A stretch of DNA of 64,000 bases from Butyrivibrio sp. XPD2002 (GTDB lineage Bacteria > Bacillota > Clostridia > Lachnospirales > Lachnospiraceae): the NCBI RefSeq assembly GCF_000423945.1, contig NZ_KE384114.1:69646-133645 (forward strand), read 5' to 3'. The position numbers and the translations under genes were made by a program. A model generated the notes under the pieces. The model was not told the DNA's origin. It ran no database searches and worked only from the letters and a program-made list of their open reading frames with translations. Positions 52,930 through 62,520 of the stretch are shown here, in pieces. The first letter of the stretch is position 1. Each line of letters opens with the position of its first letter.

Positions 52930-53703
52930 ATGGCAGAGCTGATTCATTGCATTACAAATCCTATATCCATGACCCAGTGCGCAAACACTGTACTGGGCCT
53001 TGGGGCAAAGCCCATCATGGCAGAGCATCCGATGGAGGTAAGGGAGATAACTGAGGTGGCAGCAGCACTTCTTATTAACACCGGAAATATCTCTGACAGC
53101 AGGATGGAGGCCATGAAAATCTCTTTTGATACAGCACTTGAAAAGGAGATACCCATAGTGGTTGATGCTGTGGGAGTTGCGTGCTCGAAGCTTAGAAGGA
53201 AATTCGTATTAGAGCTGATCAGCAAAAAGCAGGGGACCTTCCTTCTCATAAAGGGCAACTACTCAGAGATTAAGGCCCTTGCAGAGGAGACCTACAGAGG
53301 GAAGGGCGTCGATGCTGACGATAGCCTGCCTCCTAATGAGATAAGGGATATCGCAAAGGAGCTATCCATCACTTTCAATGCGGTAATTCTTGCAACAGGC
53401 GCAAAGGACATAATCGCCGACGGTGAGCAGACATTTTATGTAAGTGATGGCAATCCCATGTTGGGACAGATCACGGGAACGGGCTGCATGCTCGGTGTGG
53501 TCTGTGCCACTTTCCTTTCAAGAAAGCCCATGACAGAGTCTGTGATTAAGGCCTGCGGATTCTTTGGAAGAGCAGGAGAGGTGGCCTTTAAGAAGGTGCA
53601 GGGCAGGGAAGGAAAGGTTGGAGGCGGAAGCTTTCTGATGGAGCTCTTAAATGCAATATATCTCATGGATGACAAGGAGGAAAAGTGGATAGAGAAAAAC
53701 TGA
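52930..53703 (+). CDS. thiM: Hydroxyethylthiazole kinase ThiM
   Basis: A 257-residue kinase that phosphorylates salvaged hydroxyethylthiazole. The ribokinase-like features are a conserved start (HCITNPISMTQCANTVLGLGAKPIMAEHP) and the C-terminal GQITGTGCMLG catalytic Cys/anion-hole loop. Its ATG directly follows the thiW stop and its end overlaps the thiE-thiD fusion by 19 nt. Together with ThiW it supplies the thiazole half of thiamine without de novo synthesis. Confidence 0.96.
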   Translation: MAELIHCITNPISMTQCANTVLGLGAKPIMAEHPMEVREITEVAAALLINTGNISDSRMEAMKISFDTALEKEIPIVVDAVGVACSKLRRKFVLELISKKQGTFLLIKGNYSEIKALAEETYRGKGVDADDSLPPNEIRDIAKELSITFNAVILATGAKDIIADGEQTFYVSDGNPMLGQITGTGCMLGVVCATFLSRKPMTESVIKACGFFGRAGEVAFKKVQGREGKVGGGSFLMELLNAIYLMDDKEEKWIEKN

Positions 53704-55205
53704 AGCTATACCTGGTTACAAACAGTGATGGCATGACGGAGGAGGATTTTTTATACAGGATCGAGGAGGCCATAAAGGGAGGCGTCACCATAGTTCAGAT
53801 CCGTGAAAAGGACAAGAGCACAAGGGAGTACATAGAGCTCGCCGAGAAGGTCCATGAGGTTACAAAGAAGTATGATGTGCCTCTCATCGTGGATGACAGA
53901 ATCGATGTGGCAATGGCGATAGGCGCTGAGGGCGTGCATCTGGGGCAGAGCGATATGCCTGTGAAAATGGCAAGAAAGATGCTTGGAGATGACATCATAA
54001 TCGGCGCGACCACCAAGACTGTGGAGCAGGCGAAGGAGGCCTACGAGAGCGGAGCGGACTATCTGGGAGTCGGAGCAATATATCCCACCACCACAAAGGT
54101 GAAGACAGTGCTGACATCAGTTGACACCTTAAGGGATATATGCGAGGCGGTACCCATTCCGGCCAATGCGATAGGTGGTCTGAACGCAGATAATATACAG
54201 ATACTCAGCGGAGTACCCATAGCAGGAATATGCGTGGTGTCAGCAATCATGAAGGCTGAGGATACCAGGAAGGCAGCGGAGAAGCTTCGCTGCGCTTTTG
54301 CATGTCTGGGGATAGATGCCGGAGCTGCCAAAAATGTGGAAAATTATTCAGAGGATACATCTCAGAAAAGAGAAAATAGCTCGGATGGTGTTACTCGAAA
54401 AACGGTTCTCTCCATCGCCGGCAGTGACCCCTCAGGTGGCGCAGGTATTCAGGCTGACATCAAGACCATAGAGGCCAACGGCGCTTATGGCATGAGCGTT
54501 ATCACAGCTCTTACAGCCCAGAATACCCTGGGCGTAACAGGAATTCTTCCTATAGAGGAGGAGTTCATTACTAAGGAGCTGGATGCGGTGTGCTCTGACA
54601 TCAGGCCAGATGCCGTAAAGATTGGAATGCTCTCTGATACAGGCGCTATGCGGGCTGTGGCAGAGGTGGTAGATAAATATGAGCTTAAAAATGTGGTGCT
54701 CGATCCTGTTTTGGGATCAACCTCGGGAACTGATTTTTCAGGAAAAGAGGCTGTGGAATACATGAAGGGTAACCTCTTTTCACGGAGCACTATCATAACG
54801 CCGAACATTCCGGAGACTGAGATACTAAGCGGTATGACGATTGCATCAAGGGATGACATGATAAAGGCCGCAAGGCTTCTGCATAAGAAATACGGCTGCA
54901 GCGTTCTTGTAAAGGGAGGACACTGCACCTTCGATAATGCCGATACGGTGGCTGACCTTTTGTATTGTAGCGGCGGGGAAATGGATGAAGACTTCCTCTG
55001 GCTTGCCGGAGAACGCATAGATAATCCAAATACCCACGGCACGGGATGCACACTTTCAAGCGCAATCGCGGCTAACCTTGCGAAGGGGATGGAGCTTAAG
55101 GAAGCGGTTATTGAAGCAAAGACATATATAGGCAAATGCATTGCGGCAGGACTTGACCTTGGTCATGGAAGAGGGCCGCTTTGTCACGTAATAAATCACA
55201 AATAA
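53685..55205 (+). CDS. Bifunctional thiamine-phosphate synthase / HMP(-P) kinase (ThiE-ThiD)
   Basis: A 506-residue fusion. Residues 1-210 are ThiE, which joins HMP-PP and thiazole phosphate ([56 protein letters not shown]). A charged linker (about 215-240) leads to ThiD, HMP and HMP-P kinase ([46 protein letters not shown]). It starts at GTG 53685 with AAGGAGG upstream and overlaps thiM by 19 nt. The order ThiE-ThiD differs from the ThiD-ThiE order of many fusions and places consecutive steps in one chain. Confidence 0.95.
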   Translation: MDREKLKLYLVTNSDGMTEEDFLYRIEEAIKGGVTIVQIREKDKSTREYIELAEKVHEVTKKYDVPLIVDDRIDVAMAIGAEGVHLGQSDMPVKMARKMLGDDIIIGATTKTVEQAKEAYESGADYLGVGAIYPTTTKVKTVLTSVDTLRDICEAVPIPANAIGGLNADNIQILSGVPIAGICVVSAIMKAEDTRKAAEKLRCAFACLGIDAGAAKNVENYSEDTSQKRENSSDGVTRKTVLSIAGSDPSGGAGIQADIKTIEANGAYGMSVITALTAQNTLGVTGILPIEEEFITKELDAVCSDIRPDAVKIGMLSDTGAMRAVAEVVDKYELKNVVLDPVLGSTSGTDFSGKEAVEYMKGNLFSRSTIITPNIPETEILSGMTIASRDDMIKAARLLHKKYGCSVLVKGGHCTFDNADTVADLLYCSGGEMDEDFLWLAGERIDNPNTHGTGCTLSSAIAANLAKGMELKEAVIEAKTYIGKCIAAGLDLGHGRGPLCHVINHK

Positions 55206-55228
55206 TGAAAAAGAAAAGGGGAAATAAA

Positions 55229-56533
55229 ATGAAGAACTACACAACACAGATGGATGCAGCAAGACAGGGAATCATCACTCCCGAGATGGAGAAGGTTGCA
55301 AAGGACGAGTACAGAACCCCGGAGGAGATAAGAGCTCTTGTTGCAAAGGGACAGGCCGCTATCTGTGCCAACAAAAATCATAAATGCCTTGAGCCCAAGG
55401 GCGTTGGCTCCATGCTTAAGACCAAGATAAACGTTAACCTTGGCGTATCAAGGGACTGCAAGGATTACAACATAGAGATGGAGAAGGTTATGGCAGCCGT
55501 AAACATGGGAGCTGATGCGATCATGGATCTGTCCTCCCACGGAAACACTCAGCCCTTCAGAAAAAAGCTGGTGGAGGAGTGCCCCGTAATGCTTGGAACA
55601 GTACCTGTTTATGACAGTGTTATCCACTATCAGAGAGACCTTTCAGAGCTCACTGCCAAGGACTTCATTGATGTTATAAGACTTCACGCAGAGGATGGCG
55701 TTGACTTCGTGACACTTCACTGCGGAATTACAAGGAAGACCATCGATCAGATCAAAAAGCACAAGAGAAAGATGAACATCGTATCCCGCGGCGGCTCCCT
55801 TGTTTTTGCATGGATGAGCATGACCGGAGAGGAGAATCCTTTCTATGAATACTATGATGAAATATTGGACATCTGCCGTGAATACGACGTGACAATATCT
55901 CTTGGTGATGCCTGCAGACCGGGATGTCTTGCGGATGCCAGTGACGTGTGCCAGATAGAGGAGCTTGTAAGACTTGGCGAGCTCACAAAGAGAGCATGGG
56001 CAAAGGATGTTCAGGTTATGGTTGAAGGCCCCGGACACATGCCCATGGATCAGATCGAGGCCAACATGAAGATCCAACAGACCATCTGTATGGGAGCACC
56101 CTTTTATGTACTTGGCCCCCTTGTAACAGACATCGCTCCCGGCTATGACCACATCACCTCTGCCATCGGCGGCGCTATCGCAGGAGCAGCAGGAGCAGCT
56201 TTCCTGTGCTACGTAACTCCCGCTGAGCACCTTGCTCTTCCTAACGTTGATGATGTTAAGCAGGGAATCATCGCTTCAAGAATTGCAGCCCACGCAGCAG
56301 ACATAGCCAAGAAGATTCCTCACGCTATGGACATTGACAATGAGATGGCTGACGCACGAAAGGAGTTCGACTGGGAGAAGCAGTGGGAGTGCGCAATCGA
56401 CCCTGAAACTGCAAAGTCCATTCGCGCTGACAGAGCACCCGAATTCGACGACACCTGTTCAATGTGCGGTAAATTCTGTGCAGTAAGAAGTATGAATAAG
56501 GCTCTTGCAGGTGAACATATTGATATTCTTTAA
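55229..56533 (+). CDS. thiC: Phosphomethylpyrimidine synthase ThiC
   Basis: A 434-residue radical-SAM-type enzyme that turns AIR into HMP-phosphate. [30 protein letters not shown] and the C-terminal iron-sulfur motif CSMCGKFC (CX2CX4C) are complete. It is the short form without the long N-terminal extension, as usual in Clostridia. The start ATG 55229 has AAAAGGGG upstream and matches family starts. It is the last gene of the riboswitch operon, giving the pyrimidine half de novo. Confidence 0.97.
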   Translation: MKNYTTQMDAARQGIITPEMEKVAKDEYRTPEEIRALVAKGQAAICANKNHKCLEPKGVGSMLKTKINVNLGVSRDCKDYNIEMEKVMAAVNMGADAIMDLSSHGNTQPFRKKLVEECPVMLGTVPVYDSVIHYQRDLSELTAKDFIDVIRLHAEDGVDFVTLHCGITRKTIDQIKKHKRKMNIVSRGGSLVFAWMSMTGEENPFYEYYDEILDICREYDVTISLGDACRPGCLADASDVCQIEELVRLGELTKRAWAKDVQVMVEGPGHMPMDQIEANMKIQQTICMGAPFYVLGPLVTDIAPGYDHITSAIGGAIAGAAGAAFLCYVTPAEHLALPNVDDVKQGIIASRIAAHAADIAKKIPHAMDIDNEMADARKEFDWEKQWECAIDPETAKSIRADRAPEFDDTCSMCGKFCAVRSMNKALAGEHIDIL

Positions 56534-56776
56534 TCGGGGAAATCGTTGAGGCTTTTTCGGGCATATATTATGCTTAAATTAGTTTTGATTAAAGGAGGAA
56601 TCTATATGCGTGAAAGAAGAAAGTAAAAAAGGTGGAGCGAAAAAAATTTAAATACAGATACCAGTACAGATGGAAAAAGCTTAAGTAATGTTATAGAATA
56701 ATTAAGTGGATTTATTTCAAAATCCACATGGGGATTTTTCTTGAGGGGAACTATAAGCAAGGAGAATAGGGGAAGT
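56534..56776 (+). other. Non-coding gap with hairpin and a strong RBS before a 6-codon ORF
   Basis: AAAGGAGG (56591-56598) precedes ATG 56606, which opens only a 6-codon reading frame (MRERRK). A hairpin GTGGATTT/AAATCCAC (56706-56727) then ATGGGGATTTTTC may end the thiamine operon or act in the leader of the next gene. No other gene is seen. Confidence 0.4.
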
Positions 56777-57850
56777 ATGAAGAAAGTAACAAAAATAGTT
56801 TCACTAATGGCGGCTGTTGTTCTGACGGCCACATCTTTTCACGCATCAGATTATTCAGTTGGAAGCGCCAAGGCCCAGGGAGAGAATTACCTTGATCCGG
56901 TTAAGCTTTCATATAATGTAGGTTATCAGACCTTCGATAATTCAAATGGTAGAAACGTTTGGTATGAATTTGATTTACCTCAGGACGGAGATCTTAAGAT
57001 TACTGTTCTGGGTAATGGCCTGCAGATTGAAAAGCTGTATGGCGGAATTGAAAATGTTAATACATTTTCATGGATAAGTGCTTATGAAAATGTATCTGCG
57101 AGCAGTCCGTATGTTGCGCATTTCACTGCCTCAGCCGGCAGATATTTCATGTATGTGACAAATGGAAATGCGGAGAATTATAGGATCAACCTTGAATTTT
57201 CTGGATATGGTATAAAGGATCAGTTTGAAGATTCTTATGCAAATCCCAAGACCTATGTTCCCGGAACAGCGGTAACAGATGTTGTTTCTTACACAGATAC
57301 TTATGACTGGTACAAGTTTGAGGTTCCTGAGAATGGTAAATACAAGATAAGCTATACAGATCATACCGGTTGCTTTGTATTTGATATTCTTAATGCGGAT
57401 TTGAAAAATTATTGGAATGACTCATGCGTTAATGAAAATCAGCTCCATACAACCTATCAGTATTTCGCTCAGGGAACATACTACATCAGAATAAAGGGCT
57501 GGGCTTTTTCAAAGTATGATTTCAATATTGAACGACAGGGTATCAATCCTACAACTATCAAGAAGATCAAGTCAAAGAAAAAGGGACAGGCAGAAGTTAA
57601 GTTCAAGTGTGTGAACAATGTGAACGGCTATCAGCTTCGCTACTCAACCAAGAAGGATTTCACAGGTAAGGTTAAGACTAAGACCATCACCTATTCTTCT
57701 TCCAGTCAGCCCAAGAACATGACTGCAACATTGAAGAAGTTAAAGCGTCACAAGAACTACTACGTTCAGGTAAGAACCTTTGAGAAGAGCAGTTCAGGAA
57801 ACTACTACTATTCAGACTGGTCCAAGTCAAAGAAAGTAAGAGTTAAGTAA
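56777..57850 (+). CDS. Secreted protein with PPC-like and FnIII-like domains (paralogue 1)
   Basis: A 357-residue exported protein: signal peptide about 1-35 (SLMAAVVLTATSFHA), two beta-sandwich units like bacterial pre-peptidase C-terminal domains (VWYEFDLPQDGDLKITVLGNG and DWYKFEVPENGKYKISYTD), and a C-terminal fibronectin-III-like domain rich in Lys/Tyr (VNNVNGYQLRYSTKKDF, LKKLKRHKNYYVQVRTFEK). No catalytic module or sortase signal. A close paralogue lies at 59725. Start ATG 56777 with GGAGAATAGGGG upstream. Probably a surface or matrix binding protein; ligand unknown. Confidence 0.85.
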   Translation: MKKVTKIVSLMAAVVLTATSFHASDYSVGSAKAQGENYLDPVKLSYNVGYQTFDNSNGRNVWYEFDLPQDGDLKITVLGNGLQIEKLYGGIENVNTFSWISAYENVSASSPYVAHFTASAGRYFMYVTNGNAENYRINLEFSGYGIKDQFEDSYANPKTYVPGTAVTDVVSYTDTYDWYKFEVPENGKYKISYTDHTGCFVFDILNADLKNYWNDSCVNENQLHTTYQYFAQGTYYIRIKGWAFSKYDFNIERQGINPTTIKKIKSKKKGQAEVKFKCVNNVNGYQLRYSTKKDFTGKVKTKTITYSSSSQPKNMTATLKKLKRHKNYYVQVRTFEKSSSGNYYYSDWSKSKKVRVK

Positions 57851-57874
57851 TAAAGTAAATAGAATTGGTCTAAT

Positions 57875-57918
57875 AGCCCCGGAGCGTTTAAGAAAATCGC
57901 TTCGGGGTTGCTTTTTTA
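57875..57918 (+). terminator. Terminator of paralogue 1
   Basis: CCCCGGAGCG pairs with CGCTTCGGGG (one mismatch), then TTGCTTTTTT. Confidence 0.85.
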
Positions 57919-57942
57919 CTGTAAAAAGCAGATTTTTTCTGC

Positions 57943-57948
57943 TATAAT
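57943..57948 (+). promoter_or_regulatory. Candidate -10 box of cysS
   Basis: A perfect TATAAT at 57943-57948, about 84 nt before the ATG; no good -35 at 16-18 bp. The leader is too short for a T-box and none of its motifs are seen. Confidence 0.4.
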
Positions 57949-58031
57949 TTCATTTGATGTTTTAATGAATAGAGACTATTTGGTACTGTTCCCGGTGCGG
58001 AACGATTATCATGATTCAAGGAGTTCTAAAA

Positions 58032-59528
58032 ATGGCACATAAGTTTAGTTTTTACAACACTCTTTCAAGAACAATTGAAGAGTTTATTCCAAACGAAGAG
58101 GGTAAGGTGTCCATGTACACCTGCGGACCTACCGTTTACCACTTCGCACATATAGGTAATATCCGTACTTACATCATGCAGGATGCGCTTATCAAGGCGC
58201 TTGAATATTGCGGCTATGATGTAAAGCGTGTAATGAACATCACTGATGTCGGCCATCTTTCATCCGATGCTGACACAGGTGAAGATAAGATGCTTGCAGG
58301 TGCTAAGCGCGAGCACAAGACAGTTATGGAGATTGCTGATTTCTATACCAAGGCATTTTTCAAGGATTTCGATGCTGTTGGCAATAAGCGTCCCGAAGTT
58401 ATCGAGCCTGCAACCAACTGCATACCTGAGTTTATTCACATGGTAGAGGTTCTTCTTGAAAAGGGCTATGCATACGTTGCCGGTGGTAACGTGTACTTCG
58501 ATACCAGTAAGCTCCAGGATTACTATGTATTCTCATCTGCTATTGAAAAGGAGCAGCTTGCAGTAGGTGTTCGTGATGATGTTGAAGAGGACACCGCTAA
58601 GAAGAATAAGACAGACTTCGTTCTGTGGTTCACAAAATCAAAGTTTGAGGATCAGGCTCTTAAGTGGGACAGCCCCTGGGGCGTTGGTTATCCCGGATGG
58701 CACATTGAGTGCTCATGCATTTCCATGAAGCACCTCGGTGAGTACATCGACATCCACTGCGGTGGTGTTGATAACATTTTTCCTCACCACACCAATGAGA
58801 TTGCACAGTCAGAGAGCTACCTTGGCCACAGATGGTGCAAATACTGGTTCCACTCCAATCACTTAAATGACAGAGCAGGTAAAATGAGTAAGTCCAAGGG
58901 AGCAGTTCTCACTGTTTCCGTTCTTCAGGAGAAGGGCTACGATCCGCTTGTTTACAGATTCTTCTGCCTGCAGTCACATTACAGAAAGCCCCTTGAGTTC
59001 TCATTTGAGGTGCTTGATAACACAGTGACAGCCTACAACAACCTTGTGAAGAAGGTGGAGGCACTTATCGCTGCTGATGAAAAGATCAAGGCAGCAGCTG
59101 ATCAGAATAAGGAAGATATTGCAGCAGTTTTAGAGGTTATCAGAAACAGCCAAGACATTGACGAGAATGTTAAGAAGGAATTTGAAGAGAAGTTTGCAGA
59201 TGCAATCTCAAATGACCTCAACACTTCAATGGCAGTAACACTTCTGTATGATATTCTAAAGGCAGACACAAACGCAGCTACCAAGCTTGCAGTTGTAGAC
59301 AGCTTTGATAAGGTTCTTTCACTTGATCTTATCGGACATGCTCTTGCAGATGATTCTGCAGACATTGATCCTGAGCTTGAAGCTTTCATCAAGGATGCGA
59401 TCGAGAGAAGAGCAGCTGCCAAGAAGGCAAAGGATTTTACTACAGCTGATGCTATTCGCGATGAGCTCCTTGCAAAGGGCGTAGAGATCAAGGATACACG
59501 CGAAGGCGTTAAGTGGTCATTAGTATAA
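58032..59528 (+). CDS. cysS: Cysteinyl-tRNA synthetase
   Basis: A 498-residue class I synthetase that charges tRNA-Cys. The zinc/substrate motif TCGPTVYHFAHIGNIR contains the HIGH-type HIGN, GWHIECSCIS gives further metal ligands, and KMSKSKG is the ATP loop. Helical DALR-type region and C-terminal RAAAKKAKDFTTADAIRDELLAKGVEIKDTREGVKW complete the family. The start is ATG 58032 with AAGGAG 8 nt upstream; an upstream Met would add 7 residues. Essential housekeeping gene between two secreted-protein paralogues. Confidence 0.97.
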   Translation: MAHKFSFYNTLSRTIEEFIPNEEGKVSMYTCGPTVYHFAHIGNIRTYIMQDALIKALEYCGYDVKRVMNITDVGHLSSDADTGEDKMLAGAKREHKTVMEIADFYTKAFFKDFDAVGNKRPEVIEPATNCIPEFIHMVEVLLEKGYAYVAGGNVYFDTSKLQDYYVFSSAIEKEQLAVGVRDDVEEDTAKKNKTDFVLWFTKSKFEDQALKWDSPWGVGYPGWHIECSCISMKHLGEYIDIHCGGVDNIFPHHTNEIAQSESYLGHRWCKYWFHSNHLNDRAGKMSKSKGAVLTVSVLQEKGYDPLVYRFFCLQSHYRKPLEFSFEVLDNTVTAYNNLVKKVEALIAADEKIKAAADQNKEDIAAVLEVIRNSQDIDENVKKEFEEKFADAISNDLNTSMAVTLLYDILKADTNAATKLAVVDSFDKVLSLDLIGHALADDSADIDPELEAFIKDAIERRAAAKKAKDFTTADAIRDELLAKGVEIKDTREGVKWSLV

Positions 59529-59550
59529 AATAAAACAATATAGCCTTTAT

Positions 59551-59597
59551 AAAACCAGGATTAATCAGTATGAATAACTGATTAACCCTGGTTTTTT
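59551..59597 (+). terminator. Terminator of cysS
   Basis: AAAACCAGG-ATTAATCAGT pairs with ACTGATTAACCCTGGTTTT with a small bulge, followed by TTTTTT. Confidence 0.9.
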
Positions 59598-59606
59598 ATG
59601 TCATTT

Positions 59607-59637
59607 ATGAACCTTGGGGACGGGGTTAGAGGTTCAT
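59607..59637. repeat. REP-like palindrome with GGGGACGGGG core
   Basis: ATGAACCT (59607-59614) pairs with AGGTTCAT (59630-59637) around TGGGGACGGGGTTAG. The core resembles the GGGGACGGTTC palindromes that I recall scattered in Firmicute genomes and tied to REP-associated transposases. Only this copy is seen here. Confidence 0.5.
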
Positions 59638-59724
59638 TTACTTGTTTTTGTCGCTTTATTATCGTAAAATAGTATAGTATTTTCTAGGAGGGGAACTACA
59701 AAATAATAAGGAGATTGGGAAAGT

Positions 59725-60780
59725 ATGAAGAAAGTTACAAGGTTTTTATCACTCATGTTGGCTGCCATTCTGACAGTCACCGCTTTTCATGGGACAGATG
59801 CATCAGTTGGAAGCGTTAAGGCGCAGGGAGAAAGCGAGCTTAGCCCGATAATGCTTTCATACAACAAGGGCCTGCAGACATTTAATATTAATAAAAGGCA
59901 GGAATATTGGTATGCTTTTGACATACCGCAGGATGGTGACCTGAAGGTTACGGTTGTTGCTGACGATTTGACCGTAATACATTTTAACGCAGGGGAGACA
60001 AATCTGAATTATTGTGACAGTGTTCGCACAAACTATCCGTTTATCAAACATTTCACAGCAACACCCGGCAGGTATTATTTACATGTACATAGTAATTATT
60101 CCAACAGTTTTAAGTTAAACATAGAATTTACAGGCTATGGTACTAAAGATCCTTTTAAGGATTCTTTCGATAATCCGATAAACTATACACCTGGATCTGA
60201 GGTTGTTGGTGCTGTATCCTATACGGATAATACTGACTGGTATAAATTACAGGTTCCTGAAAATGGTAAATACAAGATCACCTATCGTGCTGAAGCAGGA
60301 GCTTATGGTCTGTATATTTATGATAACGATATGAAAGAGTACTGGTCGCTCTTAGCATCTATCACCAAAAATGAACCTCAGTCAACCACCAAAAATTTCA
60401 AGGCAGGTACATACTATATAAAGGCAAGCACCAGTTCCTGGGGGAAGTACAGATTCAGCATCAGCAGAGACGGTATCACTCCTACCAAGATCAAGAAGGC
60501 AAAATCCTACAAAAAGGGCCAGATAGAGGTCAAGGTCAAGGGCGTTAACAACGTGGATGGTTATGAGGTTCGCGTTTGCACAAATAAAAACTTCACAGGA
60601 AAAGTAAAGACAAAATCAATTAAAACCGGCTCATATAACAAAGGCAATACACTTAAACTTACTTTGAAAAAGTTAAAGCGCCACAAGAACTACTATGTTC
60701 AGGTAAGAACCTTTGAGAAAGGCTCAGAAGATTATTATTACTCAGATTGGTCTAAGGCAAAGAAGGTTAGAGTAAAGTAA
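59725..60780 (+). CDS. Secreted protein with PPC-like and FnIII-like domains (paralogue 2)
   Basis: A 351-residue exported paralogue of the product at 56777, alignable end to end: signal peptide (LSLMLAAILTVTAFHG), two PPC-like beta-sandwiches (YWYAFDIPQDGDLKVTVVADD, DWYKLQVPENGKYKITYRAE) and the same Lys-rich FnIII-like end (LKKLKRHKNYYVQVRTFEKGSEDYYYSDWSK). The last 30 residues are almost unchanged while the ligand-facing parts differ, so divergence is concentrated in the N-terminal domains. AAGGAGATTGGG precedes the ATG. It stands between the cysS terminator and its own terminator. Confidence 0.85.
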   Translation: MKKVTRFLSLMLAAILTVTAFHGTDASVGSVKAQGESELSPIMLSYNKGLQTFNINKRQEYWYAFDIPQDGDLKVTVVADDLTVIHFNAGETNLNYCDSVRTNYPFIKHFTATPGRYYLHVHSNYSNSFKLNIEFTGYGTKDPFKDSFDNPINYTPGSEVVGAVSYTDNTDWYKLQVPENGKYKITYRAEAGAYGLYIYDNDMKEYWSLLASITKNEPQSTTKNFKAGTYYIKASTSSWGKYRFSISRDGITPTKIKKAKSYKKGQIEVKVKGVNNVDGYEVRVCTNKNFTGKVKTKSIKTGSYNKGNTLKLTLKKLKRHKNYYVQVRTFEKGSEDYYYSDWSKAKKVRVK

Positions 60781-60796
60781 ATAATGTAAAATAATA

Positions 60797-60833
60797 CAGG
60801 CACCGTGATTTTACATCACGATGCCTGATTTTT
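60797..60833 (+). terminator. Terminator of paralogue 2
   Basis: CAGGCACCGTGAT pairs with ATCACGATGCCTG (one mismatch), then ATTTTTT. Confidence 0.88.
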
Positions 60834-60969
60834 TATTCAATAGCTTCCTGTAACATTTAAAGTGTGGATAGAAGTGTGAATTTATAGAAAAAGAAAGATA
60901 CCTCAGATAAACTGTAATTGCTGACCCTAGCATAGTTGGCAATAAACAGAAAATGAGAGGTATCTACAA

Positions 60970-62262
60970 ATGAATTCTACACAAAACAAAAAGATCAGGC
61001 AAGTTACAGAAAAGACAATGGTGGTGGGCATCGATGTTGGTAGTGAAAAACATTACTTTAGGGCTTTTGATTGGAGAGGAATTGAGCTCACCAAAAAGCC
61101 TTTTCCGTTCACTAATTCAATGGAGGGATTTAATTCCTTTTCCAATGAGATATATTCGCTTATGGAACGATTCCATCTATCGGAGACACTTGTTGGCATA
61201 GAGCCTACAGGGCATTATTGGTTTAATCTTGGACAGTATATGAGCGGTAAAAGTATAAAGTTTGTAATGGTTAATCCGCATCATGTACATAAATCGAAGG
61301 AGTTAGATGATAACAGTCCTTCAAAAAATGATTGCAAGGATCCCAGAGTTATAGCTGGACTTGTAAGAGAAGGAAGGTATTACTATACATATATGCCACA
61401 AGGTATATATGCGGAACTCAGAAATGCTTCAAATCGTAGATTTACACTTGTTGAGGAACAGACACGAATAAAAAATAGGTTGTATAGATGGATCAGCGTG
61501 TACTTCCCCGAATATAAAGGCATATACACCCAGATAAATGCTAAGGGTGGGCTTCTGATTTTGAAAGAAGCTCCGATGCCTGAAGATATAATCAAGTTGG
61601 GAATAGACGGAATTATAGAAATATGGAAGAAAGCTAAACTTCGTGCTAATGGTCGCAAAAAGGCAATGGTTATCTATAATGCTGCACTAAAGAGCATTGG
61701 ATACAGAGAGGGGCTTGTAGAAGCAAGAATGGAGATCAGAGATCTTCTTGAGGACCATGAGCAAAATGAAAAGCGTCTTAAACAGATCAATGATCTGATT
61801 GAGAACCTTGCCCTTAAGATCAAGAATGTAGAAAAACTTCTTGAAATAAAAGGTATAGGGATAATTACAATAGCAGGATTCATTGCAGAAGTAGGCGATA
61901 TCATGCGCTTTGATAATGCCAAAGAACTGCAGAAACTTGCGGGATTAGAATTGGTGGCAGATAGTTCTGGAAAGCATAATGGCATGACCAGGATAAGTAA
62001 GAGAGGACGTAAACATTTGAGATATTTGCTCATACAAGCTGCGATATCCGTTGTTGGTAAGTGCGAAGAATTCAAAGAGATCCACAATTATTACACTACC
62101 AGGAATTCAAATCCATTAAAGAAGATGCAATCAATCATAGCTGTAGCATGTAAACTTATTAGGGTTTTTTATGCGATCTTGGCAAAAGGGATAGACTATG
62201 ATGCGTCAAAGATGCTTGAGGATATCAAGCATCCAGGAGAAACGCCAAATTTGGCGGCGTAA
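60970..62262 (+). CDS. IS110-family transposase (DEDD recombinase)
   Basis: A 430-residue recombinase. The N-terminal RuvC-like DEDD domain has D22 (VVGIDVGS), E78 (GIEPTGHYW), D121 and D124 (KNDCKDPRVIA). A coiled-coil middle (about 230-285) leads to the C-terminal Tnp_20 domain (IKGIGIITIAGFIAEVGDI, LAGLELVADSSGKHNGMTRISKRG) with the conserved serine. All key residues are present and the frame is open, so it may be active. Family members use a non-coding guide RNA to choose target and donor. The ATG follows GAGAGGTATCTACAA. Confidence 0.95.
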   Translation: MNSTQNKKIRQVTEKTMVVGIDVGSEKHYFRAFDWRGIELTKKPFPFTNSMEGFNSFSNEIYSLMERFHLSETLVGIEPTGHYWFNLGQYMSGKSIKFVMVNPHHVHKSKELDDNSPSKNDCKDPRVIAGLVREGRYYYTYMPQGIYAELRNASNRRFTLVEEQTRIKNRLYRWISVYFPEYKGIYTQINAKGGLLILKEAPMPEDIIKLGIDGIIEIWKKAKLRANGRKKAMVIYNAALKSIGYREGLVEARMEIRDLLEDHEQNEKRLKQINDLIENLALKIKNVEKLLEIKGIGIITIAGFIAEVGDIMRFDNAKELQKLAGLELVADSSGKHNGMTRISKRGRKHLRYLLIQAAISVVGKCEEFKEIHNYYTTRNSNPLKKMQSIIAVACKLIRVFYAILAKGIDYDASKMLEDIKHPGETPNLAA

Positions 62263-62520
62263 TCCAATAATCCATGGTACTACAGGAAGCGTCCACCGGT
62301 AGGTGCTGTAGTAAGGAGTGTTTTGGTTCAGTAAGTTACAAAGAGTGAGCTGGTAGCCAGCAGGAATAAATTTCCGGAGGACAAAGATCCTGAGCAATAG
62401 CTGAGCTGGCGCCCTGGTTATGGATAGGCAGAACGAAGGAAGTGAGGACTCCGATAGAGGATGATCCTGTTGGACATGAGAGGTGAGCTGCCATATAGGG
62501 ATGGGTATGCATCGAGGCCA
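62263..62520 (+). ncRNA. Candidate guide (bridge/seek) RNA region of the IS110 element
   Basis: About 260 nt after the transposase stop have no gene but several clear hairpins: TACTACAG (62278-62285) / CTGTAGTA (62306-62313) with an inner CACC/GGTG, and GCTGG-TAG-CCAGC near 62350. A downstream position would fit the IS1111-type arrangement, in which the guide RNA lies after the transposase gene. The loops that would define target and donor cannot be assigned here. Confidence 0.4.

Noticed and set aside
56606..56626. Six-codon gene MRERRK after thiC
   Set aside because: The RBS is excellent but the frame is too short to claim, and overlapping frames start nearby; kept only as a note in the gap entry.
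57949..58031. T-box leader before cysS
   Set aside because: The leader is under 100 nt, with no specifier stem or T-box sequence and no terminator between promoter and gene.
61000..62262. Terminal inverted repeats of the IS110 element
   Set aside because: No convincing pair was found; AGATACCTC/GAGGTATCT both lie upstream of the transposase gene and form a local hairpin instead.
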